The notes under the pieces: generated by a model
What the model was told of the DNA's origin: nothing
The model's database searches: none
Seen by the model: only the letters and a program-made list of their open reading frames with translations
Shown: positions 22,050 through 32,858 of the stretch, piece by piece
Layout: every line of letters begins with the position of its first letter
How positions within the stretch are numbered: the stretch's first letter is position 1
NCBI GenBank assembly: GCA_033398695.1
Contig: CM065814.1
Span: 81,548,358-81,612,357 of the forward strand
Origin: Orobanche coerulescens
Lineage: Eukaryota; Streptophyta; Magnoliopsida; Lamiales; Orobanchaceae
DNA: 64,000 bases
Direction of reading: 5' to 3'
Program-made: the position numbers and the translations under genes

Positions 22050-24363
22050 ATGGCCGAGAATATTGAAATCCAAGGAGGAGACAACCAAGTGCGGCAAGCT
22101 CAACCGAACTCGCTCTTCGAGATTATGCCATGCCGCAAGTCAACGCAAATTTTTCGAATTCGGCGTCCCACCATCCAAGCTAATAACTTTGAGATCAAGC
22201 CCGCCATTATTCGGATGGTGCGGGCGAGCCCATTCTCGTGGACTACCGAAGGACGATCCGAATGCCCACATTGCTTCTTTCCTTGAGATATGCGACACTT
22301 TCAAAACTAATGGTGTCACCGACGATGCCATCCGATTGAGGCTTTTCCTTTTTCTTTGAGGGATAAAGCAAAGTGCAGTTGAATTCCTTACCACGGGGTC
22401 AATTACAACTTGGGAGAGGTTAGTGCAAGCCTTCCTTGCAAAATTTTTCCCACTACCTAAGACGGCGCGGTTAAGAAACGAGATAACCACTTTTGCCCAA
22501 GATGATATGGAATCGCTCCACGAGGCGTGGGAGCGATATAAAGAATTGCTTCAAGATGCTCTCATCACGGCATTCTGATTGGCTTCAGTGCATACATTTT
22601 ATGGTGGTTTGAGTGCTTCTACACGCACTTTAGTGGATGCACCTCGGAGGAACATTCATGGGAAAATCTATGGCCGAGGCTCACGTGCTTTTGGAAGATA
22701 TGGCTGGCAACGCTTACCAATGGCCGCAGAAGATTGACACCGAAGAGGGTAATGGAAGTTTCGAGCAATGATCCGATTTCCACCTTGTCGGCTCAAGTCG
22801 CCGCTTTGACACAACACTCCAAAGACTTTTCGCACGCACCGTTACCATTGAGACATGTAATTGGTGTAACGGATTACACCCGTGCGGAGTGTCAATTTGG
22901 AAATCCGTTCGAGCAAAATCGGATGGAGCGGAGCTCAATTCGTAGGAAGTGGGAATCGATCGAATAACCCGTACTCAATACTTATAATCCGGGTGGCGCA
23001 ATCACACCAACTTTTCATGGAGAAACGGACGAACGCACACACCCCCTTTCACTGGGAATCAACAGCCCCCTTCCGCTCCTAAAGTGTCTCTCGAGGAAGC
23101 GCTTGCAAAATTGGCGGCAAATACGAGTCAATTTATGACTCGGACGGAAGCTACGTTACAAAATCATTACGCTTCCATTCGAATTTAGAGGTCAGTGGGC
23201 CAAATCGCTAATGTATTGGCATGTCCGTGAGGGAGCATTGCCGAGTACCACGAGACAAATCCTCGAGAGAGTCTAAATGCAATTAGCTTGAGAAGCGGGA
23301 GAGATGTGCTAGATCAGCCCGAGTGGGTAAAGAGAAGAAGGTGATTGAGGAAGAGATGGAATTAAAGCTAGAGGAGTCGAAGGAAGTTCAAAGGATAACT
23401 CAAAGACATGTGTTCCCCCTGCCCGTTTCCGCAGACTACGACAAAGGAGGGCGGACAAACAATTTTCTAAGTTCCTTGAGGTGTTCAAAAAGCTTCACAT
23501 AAATATTCCGTTCACGACGCATTGGAGCGGATGCGAGTTATGTCAAATTCATGAAAGAGATATTATCGAAGAAGAGAAAGCTTGAGGAGTTTGAAGCGGT
23601 TGCCTTGACAGAGGAGTGCGGTAATTCTTCAAAAGAAGCTCCCACCTAAATTGAAAGATCCGGAAGCTTTAACATACCGTGCACCATGGGGAATCTTTCG
23701 TTTGATAAGGCACTATGCGATCTTGGTGCAAGTATCAACCTCATGCCTCTATCGATTTTTCAAAAGTGAATATTGGGAAGCTAAGCCAACCACAGTCTCA
23801 TTACAATTGGCGGACCGATCGATAAAGTATCCGAGGGAGTGATCGAGGATGTATTAGTTAAGGTTGACAAGTTCATCTTTCCACCGACTTCATCGTACTA
23901 GACATGGAGGAAGATGACAATATTCCGATCATCTTGGGACGACCATTTCTAGCGACGGGCCGAACCCTTATAGGCGTGGAAAAGGGAGAGCTAACTCTGA
24001 GGTCCAAGGCGAGGAAGTTACTTTTCAAGTATTCAAATCGTTCCCATGTCCCTAAGTGCGATAAAGGATCACAAAGTGAGGGTGTGGATGTTTGTGAAAG
24101 AGGAAAGCATCGAAAAAATCGTCGTTGGGAAAATTGATTTTGTGTTAAATGGCCCAAGTTTGAAGAAGGATGTAGAACTAGTGGCGTTTCTCGACCATGA
24201 AGAAAAATCTGCTGCGGTTGTGAGTTCGTTTGTGAAGGAGGAGAGTGAGCCGAAAGCCAAGAGAAAAATTAGTCATGGAGAAACCGGGTGTTTCGGGAAG
24301 TTTCTCAAGTCGAAACCTTTTCGAAAACTACATTTGATGACTGAACCGAAAGTCGAGCGGTGA
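22050..24363 (+). pseudogene. Athila-like gag and aspartyl protease (broken)
   Basis: Fragments in shifting frames follow the Athila Gag-Pro order. Gag core: DDPNAHIASFLEICDTFKTN near 22250, then WERLVQAFLAKFFPLPK and RNEITTFAQDDMESLHEAWE near 22420-22540, then the STLSAQVAALTQH region near 22780. After a charged linker (SLEEALAKLAANTSQFMTRT), the protease site reads [14 protein letters not shown] near 23710-23755, the Athila form of the Asp active site. IPIILGRPFLATGRTLI follows at 23920. The last open stretch ends at 24363. Gag would form the particle and the protease would mature it; at least six frame changes and several stops prevent this. An RT domain would normally follow and is missing. 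Confidence 0.88.
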
Positions 24364-24484
24364 TGACCAACGGTCATAATTTTAACCAAAATACAAGCGG
24401 TTCGATGAACGGGCGGAAGCCAAATGGAGTTTGCGAAAGCGAACTAACGTTGTTCAATAGGTCCGGTGAAGACTATAAACTTAG

Positions 24485-24508
24485 CGCTTCTCGGGAGGCA
24501 ACCCGAGC
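24485..24508 (+). other. Hairpin CTCGGG-AGGCAA-CCCGAG after Gag-Pro
   Basis: A perfect six-base stem with a six-base loop, preceded by GCGCTT. I recall this string as a recurring one in Athila-group elements after the coding region. Its function is not established from the sequence. Confidence 0.7.
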
Positions 24509-24654
24509 TCGTAGTGTAGATTTTTGTATTTCTTTATTTTTCTTGTATTCGTGATTTTTATTTTTCATCTTATTTGTGCTTCTATTTGCTTCTTCCTCTC
24601 GTTTTTAACGTCTTCTTTTCAAAATTCTGCGCAGAAAGTCCCGGAGAAACGGAG

Positions 24655-24880
24655 TATGAGCCGCGGCACGCTTATTGTGAGCCGCGGCACACATCGATCG
24701 CAATGAGAGGCAAAACCGACGTACTTTGTGCCGCGGCACGGCATAAATGAGCCGCGGCACACTCGAGCAATGAGCCGCGGCACACGGAATTTGAGCCGCG
24801 GCACACGACAAAACGAGACACGGGTAAAAGGGATCGTACCTTGTGCCGCGGCTCACTTTATCTGTGCCGCGGCACACTAT
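24655..24880. repeat. Internal array of GTGCCGCGGCAC-type palindromes
   Basis: About eight copies of the 12-base inverted repeat (GAGCCGCGGCAC, GTGCCGCGGCAC, GTGCCGCGGCTC) separated by roughly 10-35 bases. The same motif as the element's U3 cluster, but placed in the interior between the protease remnant and the second ORF. Confidence 0.9.
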
Positions 24881-25563
24881 GCGGAATTCGAAAGGCCGGG
24901 TAGCTTATAACATGCATTCAGTAGGCATTTATCAGTGCGTTCCTTTTCTTCTCCTTGCCTTCCCTCCTCTTCTCTCTGGCCGACGTTGTTCAAATTTCTT
25001 CCTGCGATTTTTCTTGAAATCTTCAAAAGGTACGCTTCCATCCTTATTGTTTATTTGCTTATAGGTTATATTTTGAAGTTGTTTTTGCGTTGAATGGATG
25101 GAACATGCCCAGTTTTTCCTTCAAATAGTTTTGTGATTGTTAGAATATAACAGGGTAATTTCATCGAATTTTCTTGATTAAATTGGAATATCAATGAATT
25201 GATTGTGTTAAGTTGTTCATGATTGAATTGTATTTCTGTTTTTGGGGGCTGAATCGAGCTAGAACTATGTTTATTCTTCAAGTAAACATGCGCCCTCAAG
25301 GTGTCTGATAAATTGCCCAAATGAAAATTTTCTTTGAAAAGGCAAACGTTTTGAATTCTCGCAAATGCGTCTACGTTTTGAATTTACAGCAAGCCCAACC
25401 CTTACATCCAGTTTAGATGTTTAAGTCCAAATTCATCTTTTTCTCTCGTATGCGCTAGTGTCTTAAATTCGGAATTTCTGGTTTGATGTCTTTAGCCGCG
25501 CATATATCATCGTTATTATTTTTGCGTAAATAAACCCTCGTGCTGTACTTCTCAGGACTGATT

Positions 25564-26819
25564 ATGGCGCGCACGAAGAAGCTGACCAAGCGTGCTAGGA
25601 CCGAGTCATCCCCTACGCGAGGGGAGACCTCTCGGGGTCGGGCCGAGGCGGAGGGGCACCAATTTTCGGACCCGAGATCCACAAGATATTCAACGAAAAG
25701 ATCCGTCGCGTCCACTTATTCCCGAGAGAGGTTTTACTCCAGCTCCTCAGGACGGGGAGTTGCTCATGATGATTGACGAGATGGGATGGGCTAGATTTAC
25801 CGCACCTCCTGAGCCAGCAGTCATTTCGATCGTCCAGGAGTTTTATGCCAGCGCTCTGTGAAGCACATCCGGCGGGGCATTCGTTGCCATCTTTAGAGTC
25901 CCGGACTCAGTCGACGTCAGGGGTCACAGTTGATTTCTCCCCGATTGCTATTCGGAGGCTTTTTGGGTTTCCGGCGGTGGACGAGACGGCTATGACCGCG
26001 TGATGACCGGCCTCACTAAGGAGGCCTGCTTGAGACGATTGCACGGCCAGTACAGATCGGGAGCGTGAGCCTGAGCTCATCTACTTTTCACTTCAGGAGC
26101 TCGCGCCTCAGCCGGCTCGGGCGAGCCTGGCTTTACTTTATTTGTGCCCGCATTGATCCCACCTCCCAGATCCGTACAGTTTTTCTCTCCCGCGCCCGGA
26201 TACTTTTTGCTATCACCTCCGGGCTGCGGTTCGATGTGGCCCCCATCTGCGCTTTATGCCGGCAGTCGGGGCTGACATGGTCAGTCGACGAGCCGATGCT
26301 TGCCCCACAGGCCCCGATCGACCACCGCATCATATCGCACTTTGAGCAGTGGGGTGGAGCACCGGCACACGCTCGGGGGCGAGGATTTTTGCTTGAGGAG
26401 GCTCACGAGGGATCCCCCGAGCCACTTTTGTTGACGCACGGAGAGGCCGGACCGCAGCCCGACAGAGCGAGGTTGGAGGAGCTGTTTGATGGGCTGCGGG
26501 AGGAGCTGCGGAGAGATAGGGAGGAGTTGAGGAGAGAGAGAGATGAGATGAGGAGAGAGAGAGATGGATGGCTGCCTTGCGAGAGGAGCAGCGGGCGGCG
26601 CGGGAGAGTGTTGTTGCTGCCACCAGAGCCGAGATGAGAGAGCAGGCCCGCCGGGCCAGCCGACGAGCGGAGAGGCGTCTTGCTGCGAGGGAGGCTTATC
26701 ATCAGGAGCACCTCACCGCATGGACGGCCCACATCATGCATCCCGACGGGCCATTTACTGCGCCCGCCCGGCCAACCACACCACCCTCCTCACCGGACGA
26801 TGCCGGCACCAGCTCCTGA
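25564..26819 (+). pseudogene. Plant transposon protein-like ORF (PF20167-type), broken
   Basis: Begins MARTKKLTKRARTESSPTRG, a basic nuclear-localisation-like N-terminus. After a frameshift near 25700 it continues IPERGFTPAPQDGELLMMID, then GWARFTAPPEPAVISIVQEF and, after a stop, VTVDFSPIAIRRLFGFP. These blocks match my memory of the putative plant transposon protein family found in Athila-like elements. A charged helix of repeated REELRRDREELRRERDEMRR type (26470-26570) predicts a coiled coil, and an Arg/Ala-rich tail ends at 26817-26819. Function is unknown in the family. There are at least four frame changes. The palindrome array upstream could mark its own promoter; that is inference. Confidence 0.75.
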
Positions 26820-28054
26820 GCAGACTGGAGGGGAGTACTTGACCTTTTACTTTTCTTGCATTTCATTTTTTGTCCATTGAGGTCAATGTACGTCCTAAGT
26901 TTGGGGGCTTTACATTGATCTGCATTCATTCTTTGTACTCTATTTTCTTCTTTGTACATTATATTTTGTTGCACTTTTCTTTCTTTGCGAAATTTTTTTT
27001 TAATAGCCTTGCTTGCCGTAGTTTTTCTTTATTCGTGAATTTTCGTGCTTCTATTATGTGTGATACTGATGTTACGACAACTTCTCTCTCGAAGAAGCGG
27101 GCGAGTTTTAGTCGAGTTGTAGTCGATTATTTCGTTACGCTTAGTATTCAATTAGGTCCGAAATTTTTCGATTGTAGAGGACTTGCGATAAGAGACGATA
27201 CATACTTGTTTTTAAATCCCCATCAATACGTTTGGCTACATTTTCCGGATAGTGAGTCGTCTTGTTTCTTTAGTCGTGTTGGCACTTAAATTGAGTTTAG
27301 AGTCGGCGCTTTTTCCCTAAAAGTCGAGATAATGTGTTCTATGAAGGGAAGTCTAGTAGGGGTATTCGCGTGACCCGTTGTTTACTCTCGCGTAAAGCAG
27401 CGACCACTGATTAGACTATTGATTTAGATATTTCACATGTGCCAATGATAGGAGCCTAGTAACCGGGGCATTCGCGTGACCATTGTTTACTCTCGCGTCA
27501 AGCGGCAACCTTGATTCGGACATGCGGAAATTATGTATTCGAGTTGTTTCTCCATTGTAGACGGGAACTTAGTAACTAGAAGCATCCATGTGCCCCATGA
27601 GTGTCTTTTACGTCAAACGGTTTCCTAATACATGAGAATGGAAGTTCCACCCTAGGATTATCCCGATGAAACATCCCGAGATCCTAACCTAGTGGTCAAC
27701 TCGAATCGAATTCTTGAGCATACTTATATAAGGGGACACCGTCCGAGGTTTAGTTGTTAGGAGACTCGTGAAAAATTGTGCCTTTAGATCGTGGAACGGA
27801 CGAACTAACTTGTCTATTTTAGCCTTTCATATTGACGGTCGATTCGACTCATGTTTTGTTAATCTTTGAGTGAGTTTTCTTCATGAACAAATGATTAGAT
27901 CGAACTTGATCACTTTGCGGTATCACTATTCGAGTGCGGCTCGCTTTTATGACACTCGTATTATTTAGAGAGAATGGCGGGATAGTATTGATTAGGTTGA
28001 ACACTATGAGTTGCACGATGATTCACGACATTCTTTTATTGACTTTAATTCTTT
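26820..28054 (+). other. Athila-like 3' non-coding region with a diffuse ~105-base repeat
   Basis: No supported gene. A short open frame at 27057-27289 has no recognisable similarity. Between 27336 and 27625 a unit recurs three times with the order GGGAA-CCTAGTA, GGGCATTCGCGTGACC, TGTTTACTCTCGCGT, AAGCGGC; the third copy is much decayed. A string CCTAAGTTTGGGGG at 26895-26908 resembles the element's own polypurine tract. Confidence 0.6.
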
Positions 28055-28092
28055 TTGCTTGAGGACAAGCAAAGGCTTAAGTTTGGGGTATT
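28055..28092 (+). other. Terminal hairpin and polypurine tract
   Basis: TTGCTTGAGGACAAGCAA (28056-28073) forms a perfect six-base stem, followed by AAGTTTGGGG (28079-28088) just before the right LTR. This arrangement is common at the 3' end of Athila/Tat-group elements, where the purine tract primes plus-strand synthesis. Confidence 0.8.
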
Positions 28093-29413
28093 TGTTAGGC
28101 GTATTTTTATACGCTTATTTATCATTATTTTGTAGTATTTTGGAGTGTGAAATCATCTAAATGAGCTTTTAATGCCTTAATTTTGTATGATTGACAGGAA
28201 ATTGAAGTCTGGAAGCTTAAACGAGGCAAAGCAAGCGGCAAAAGCTTGGACTATGAGCCGCGGCACAAGGAAGCCGAGCCGCGGCAAAGGAAGACACCAC
28301 CAAGGGCGAGTAGCCGTACTGTGTCGCGGCACACCCATGTGAGCCGCGGCACGAAGGATTTAATTACGCCCGGTATTGATTTTGGCGATGTGCCGCGGCA
28401 CGAGTTGATGAGCCGCGGCACACTTAGCGGGTTTGGTACGTCTGCGCGGATTTTGGGCGTTTGAAGCTTGATTTTCAACCAACTAATACGGACGCGATTT
28501 ATGGAAGTGCTGAGCTATAAATAGGGCTTAAGACCTTAATTTAATGATCTTGGAACCTTGGAATCAGGAAATCATTGAAGCTAAACCTAGGAGAGCTTAA
28601 GCTTAGAGACAGAGAAGAGGAGGAAAGCAGAGGAATTCAAGGGCAGAAGGCGGGAGCTGAAGAACGGAGGAATCCGAGCTTCATCTGCGTTTGAATTTTA
28701 TGCTTTCGTTTATTTCTTACGTATTTTCGCTTTTAGTATGTCGCTAAAGCCCTAATCTAGGGTTTTGATGAAACCTTTATTTTGACGAATTGATTAAGAT
28801 TATCCAATTTATTACCTTTTTATTGAGTTTTCCCAATTATGTTTAATGCTTGCAATTATCGGCCAATAGTTGTATTGATTTAATCATTCACTTGAATCGG
28901 GAGAGGAGATTTGGTGAGAACTATTGGTGAGGACCGTTTTATTCTGTGAGATAGGAATATACTCATAGGAACTACGTGGCCTTTAGGAGATTTCATGCTT
29001 TTTGCCTAGCGACGAGATAATTCACCTAGGGATAGAGTGCGTTAGTCGCCGTTAGATAAATCTATTGACCTCGGGAGAGGCGGTAGAATATATTAGCAAT
29101 CTCCGCCTTCAATAAATTGGGAAAATTATTTATTACGGATAATCAAGATTAAATTCGGATAAATTAAGGTGGATTCAGAACTCTAGACTTATTTATCATT
29201 TGATTCCTTTTATTCAAGCTATCGCTTTCTGTTTAGTCTTTTATTCATTCTTGTAGTTATTAATCCAAAAACCCAACTTCGATTGTTCAAATAAAATTGG
29301 AATACGAAAACGTCGGTAGTTAGAGACTCAATCCTCGTGGGAACGATACTCTACTTATCACTTTATTACTTGTAAACGATGACGTGCACTTGCGTGTAGG
29401 AAATATCGCAACA
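28093..29413 (+). repeat. Athila-like LTR, 3' copy
   Basis: 1321 bases, same ends as the left LTR. The CCGCGG cluster (28255-28450) is better preserved here, with complete GTGCCGCGGCAC and GAGCCGCGGCAC copies where the left LTR has shortened forms. TATA-like CTATAAATAG at 28515-28524. Confidence 0.95.
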
Positions 29414-29844
29414 ATGGCCGAACTGGCCGCTCGGGAATGAGATCCCGCACGATTATGCGCCGTAGGAGGTCGCTCAGAAACGATAGGACTCACACGAGGC
29501 TTCTTGCAGGTTGACTGACCGCCTTCGGGTTGATTACGCTTCGTTGATTTCTTGCTGACAAATGAAGGTTGTTGTTCAGCACTTTCCTTAGCAGCTGGCT
29601 CGTACGGGAGAGTTCTCTCGATTAATCCGGTCAGAGTGGCGCAATGATGATTGAGCAACTGCACATGGGTCATCATGGCCTGCATAAAAGTGAGTGGATC
29701 AACCCGAACATCTTCTGATCGAGCCGAGTCCTGGGCACGATTTCTCGGCAGCGAGTGATTATTTCTCGGGTTTCGGTCCGCACCGCGGCCTCTCCCCGTG
29801 CATTCCCTGACAGCTCTCCCCATACTGAAGTAGGAATGTCGCAT
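29414..29844 (-). pseudogene. Gypsy A gag N-terminal part with large internal deletion
   Basis: The minus strand begins with an Arg/Gly-rich N-terminus (TGRGRGADRNPRNN), as in Gypsy B. It then reads DPLTFMQAMMTH and jumps directly to VQLLNHHCATLTGLIERTLP. In Gypsy B these two strings are separated by about 180 residues that contain the capsid-like Retrotrans_gag region (VHWLEHFEKLF to RYYPAPIREAKLSEL). The deletion (about 540 bases) removes the capsid domain. Coding continues to SRAASSA and stops at the Athila-like insertion; the zinc knuckle resumes at 16940. Gag from this copy could not assemble particles. Confidence 0.88.
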
Positions 29845-30004
29845 AATGATTATATTTCCCGCATGATTAGCACGTTATGATTATGTCATGAGATGATGAA
29901 AATGAGTATACATGCTCTAACTTAGTGATTATATGAATGATTTACTGAAGTTACATGATTATCTAATGAAATTCTTAAAATGATTATCTTGAATAACTTA
30001 ACAA

Positions 30005-30262
30005 GATTGATAATATGATCATCCAGATTGACAACTGAGTAATGAAATGAATTGAGTAATTAATGAGTTAACATGATCGTCCTGATCATTAACTGAGTAA
30101 TGAAATGAATTAAGTGATTAATGAGTTAATATGATCGTCCTGATCATTAACTGAGTATTGAAATGAATTAAGTGATTAATGAGTTAATATGATCGTCCTG
30201 ATCATTAACTGAGTATTGAAATGAATTAAGTGATTAATGAGTTAATATGATCGTCCTGATCA
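30005..30262. repeat. 58-base tandem repeat in Gypsy A leader
   Basis: Copies start at 30065, 30123, 30181 and 30239, with a diverged one before. The unit contains GAGTTAATATGATCGTCC, TGATCATTAACTGAGTA and TGAAATGAATTAAGTG. It lies between the PBS and gag. Gypsy B has about one related copy in its leader (41290-41400). Confidence 0.92.
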
Positions 30263-30480
30263 TAATGAATGATGATGTTTGAGGATTGTTAAATGATGAA
30301 TGATGAATGAATGACTATTGCCAGAAATTATACCATGGTGTTAGAAATCTTACAGTTCTTCCGGTGTGATTGGCTCGGCATTTGCACAGGTCACACGTGA
30401 CGCGAAAGTCCAATGATACTAGTCTGATGACGATGATTTCAAATGAGACATGACTCGGAAGGTAGTATTCAAAACCACTC

Positions 30481-30491
30481 TCCGATACCAA
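30481..30491 (-). promoter_or_regulatory. Gypsy A primer binding site
   Basis: The minus strand reads TGGTATCGGAG three bases inside the 5' LTR. Similar to the complement of initiator tRNA-Met (TGGTATCAGAGC) with A to G at position 8. The last C of the usual 12 bases is changed here. Confidence 0.88.
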
Positions 30492-30494
30492 CTC

Positions 30495-32853
30495 TATAAC
30501 ACCCCAAACTAGGCGGATATTACAGTGCCGTGGATCCCCGACTGGGACCCACCAGGCAAATGAAAATGAATGAATTACACAAGATAAATGTAGTACCGAA
30601 CCACATTACAACAGTAATTACTCCGATGAGGAGTTTAATTACAACACACCAGGACAATACCGAATACTAGTGTATTTTATATGAAGATAAAATACACAAC
30701 ACTGAATGAAACGGAGTATCCAAATGAAAATCTGCAGCGGAAAATAAAGGACAATAACATGAATAACTGAAATATCGGGGGCCCCTACTAGTATCACTAG
30801 GACTCCTCGACATCAAAATGCTATTCCCGTGCGTTTGCCTTGCCATGACCTGAAAAACAAAATCCCGGTAGAGTCGATTAAATGAACAACAATCCTCAAG
30901 GGTTGAAAATACACAATCATGATTATATCTGAAGTTATGAAATATCCTGTCAAAACATACGCAATCAAACATGCTATATGAATCAACTAACAGTACGGCT
31001 CAAAGGGTGGTACCACACTACGCCCGGGATGGAAATGTGTCCGTGCACAAGCCACCAACGAGTATCGATCGAATACACATGTGGTCTTGTACCTAATCAG
31101 TCTCACGAGACAATATGACTCGTGTGCACAGTCCAATGTGAGGCCAACAACCAACACACGACTTAAACGTGCCCGACATGAAAATCCAACACATACCAAC
31201 CGGCACGCCAGTATGACCCGGAATGCCATGATATAACAAAAGTGACATCGAAAATGAATAATGACTCACCGAGATAGAATGATAGTGAAATAAATGACAG
31301 CTCAATGAAATGGTTGGAACCGTCGTTCCTTATGACTGAAGTGATTAATTGACAATAACAAGTTTTGATACGGTTAATACAATAATGAATGAGTTATGAT
31401 TATGAATGAACAACAACAAAAGGGATGAATATCCTTTTAACCGAGTAAGAATTAACTTACACAATACCGGTGACAATTATCCTTCCACGAACGACGTCCT
31501 AATTGAGATATCGGTCGCTCGAACAACCTTAAATTATACAATATCCAACAACCTGTTCAATATACGAATCAAACATGAATATAACGAACTCAAAACGTCG
31601 ATACGATTAAACTAAATCCATTGAGGCATTAAATCAAACACGTTGCGGCCAAACTCCGATTGTTTACAATCAAACCTCAATATACCAATATCAAATCCCC
31701 CAAGAAGTGTTTCAAACCAACAAAACATCTTCAATATGATTAATAATCCAAGACGAATATCCGAAAACGTGATTACAACGACAATTAATCGAAAACCCCC
31801 AATTTCAACTCGATATTCAAAGTGTTCTTGAATAATCCCTCAATAATCCAATGAATCCTTATACAAACTCATAATCATATACATATCCCTTCATATAATA
31901 TGATTATAACGTCCAAAACATCATATCTCAACATAGAATCGAAATCTAAGGTGTTGAAGAAATTACCTCTTGAAGATCCAACCACTTCGATCCGAAGAAC
32001 ACGAGTTTAATCGAGTATCCAAGCTTCCCAAATGATTGAAGGTGATGAAAAATACACACTCAAATGATAATTGATGAAGAAATCTCTCCCTCAAGCTTTT
32101 CTCTCTCGTATGAAGGTGGAAGAAATGGAAGAAATGAGCTGAAATGCTCAAAAAATGAATTTATAGGGGTTGACTCGTCTGACAGACTCGACCGTGTCCG
32201 CCTGACACGGTCGCGGCATGCAGCTGGCCGGTAGGGACTCGACCGTGTCCTGCTTGACACGGTCGCGGCGCGGAGGGGCCTTCCGATAGTGACCCGTCCG
32301 ACAGCGACTCGACATGACTCGACCGTGTCCTGGAACACGGTCGGGCGTCTGGGCAGTCCGTTCTGGCTTATCCGGAAGAGTTCGACTCGGCCGTGCCAGA
32401 CGACACGGTCGGGTCCTGTGGCAGAGACTTCGGCATTTCCGGACGAGTACAGCACGGCCGTGTCGGACGACACGGCCGAGTTCAGTCGGCAGTGATCGGC
32501 CAAAAACTGAAAAATGAGCGGGTGAGCTAAAACGACCATAACTCTCTCGTCCGAACTCCGATTGACTCACCGTTTGAACCATTTGAAAGCTAACTCGATG
32601 CTCTATAATATTGCAAAGATTCAGAATTTTTGGAGTTACCAAAAATTAATGGTGATCTAACAGAGTCGAACTCATATGTGGAAAGTTGAAACAATGAACA
32701 ATAACGATACACAACTCGAATTTTCTCCGAACGGTGAACACGGGTGAATGAACATGATTGATGAACGATTATAAATGAGTGAAAATCCACTGAGTGACAA
32801 TCACCGAATGAAATTACTGAATGATAATGACTGAATTACAACCGGGTATTACA
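30495..32853 (-). repeat. Gypsy A LTR, 5' copy
   Basis: 2359 bases; partner of 10712-13069. Hairpin block at 32188-32485, TATA-like site at 32157-32170. Outside the hairpin block only scattered single-base differences are visible, so the insertion is younger than the copia host. Confidence 0.94.
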
Positions 32854-32858
32854 TTTAA

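Larger units (their letters stand above)
20478..29413 (+). mobile_element. Athila-like non-autonomous LTR retrotransposon without polymerase
   Basis: Two 1321-base LTRs (20478-21798 and 28093-29413), a TGGCGCCGTTGTCGGG primer site at 21805-21820 (the Athila-type, tRNA-Asp-like PBS), gag and aspartyl protease remains, a second large ORF remnant of the plant transposon protein type, and a polypurine tract AAGTTTGGGG at 28079-28088 before the right LTR. No reverse transcriptase, RNase H or integrase is visible in 8.9 kb. It must have been mobilised by a related autonomous element. Confidence 0.92.
10712..32853 (-). mobile_element. Ty3/gypsy chromovirus, Tekay/Del-like (Gypsy A), inserted in copia integrase
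   Basis: LTRs at 10712-13069 and 30495-32853 flank a minus-strand element with PBS at 30481-30491, gag (split), protease remnant, RT/RNase H/integrase and a polypurine tract at about 13070-13086. After removing the hAT and Athila-like insertions the internal region is about 5 kb, matching Gypsy B (5.2 kb), to which it is clearly related in protein and layout. The copy differs from Gypsy B by a large gag deletion, two local tandem-repeat expansions and unrelated U3 inverted-repeat motifs. Confidence 0.93.

Noticed and set aside
26330..26741. Minus-strand open frames with Ser/Leu repeats
   Set aside because: Antisense of the Arg/Glu-rich coiled-coil coding stretch of the PF20167-like ORF; composition artefact.
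27057..27289. 77-codon open frame after the Athila-like second ORF
   Set aside because: No similarity to known families by eye and no start-site or codon evidence; left as non-coding.
30987..31305. Cys-rich minus-strand open frames repeated at 11207-11525
   Set aside because: They are copies of LTR sequence in both Gypsy A LTRs with no codon conservation signal; treated as non-coding.
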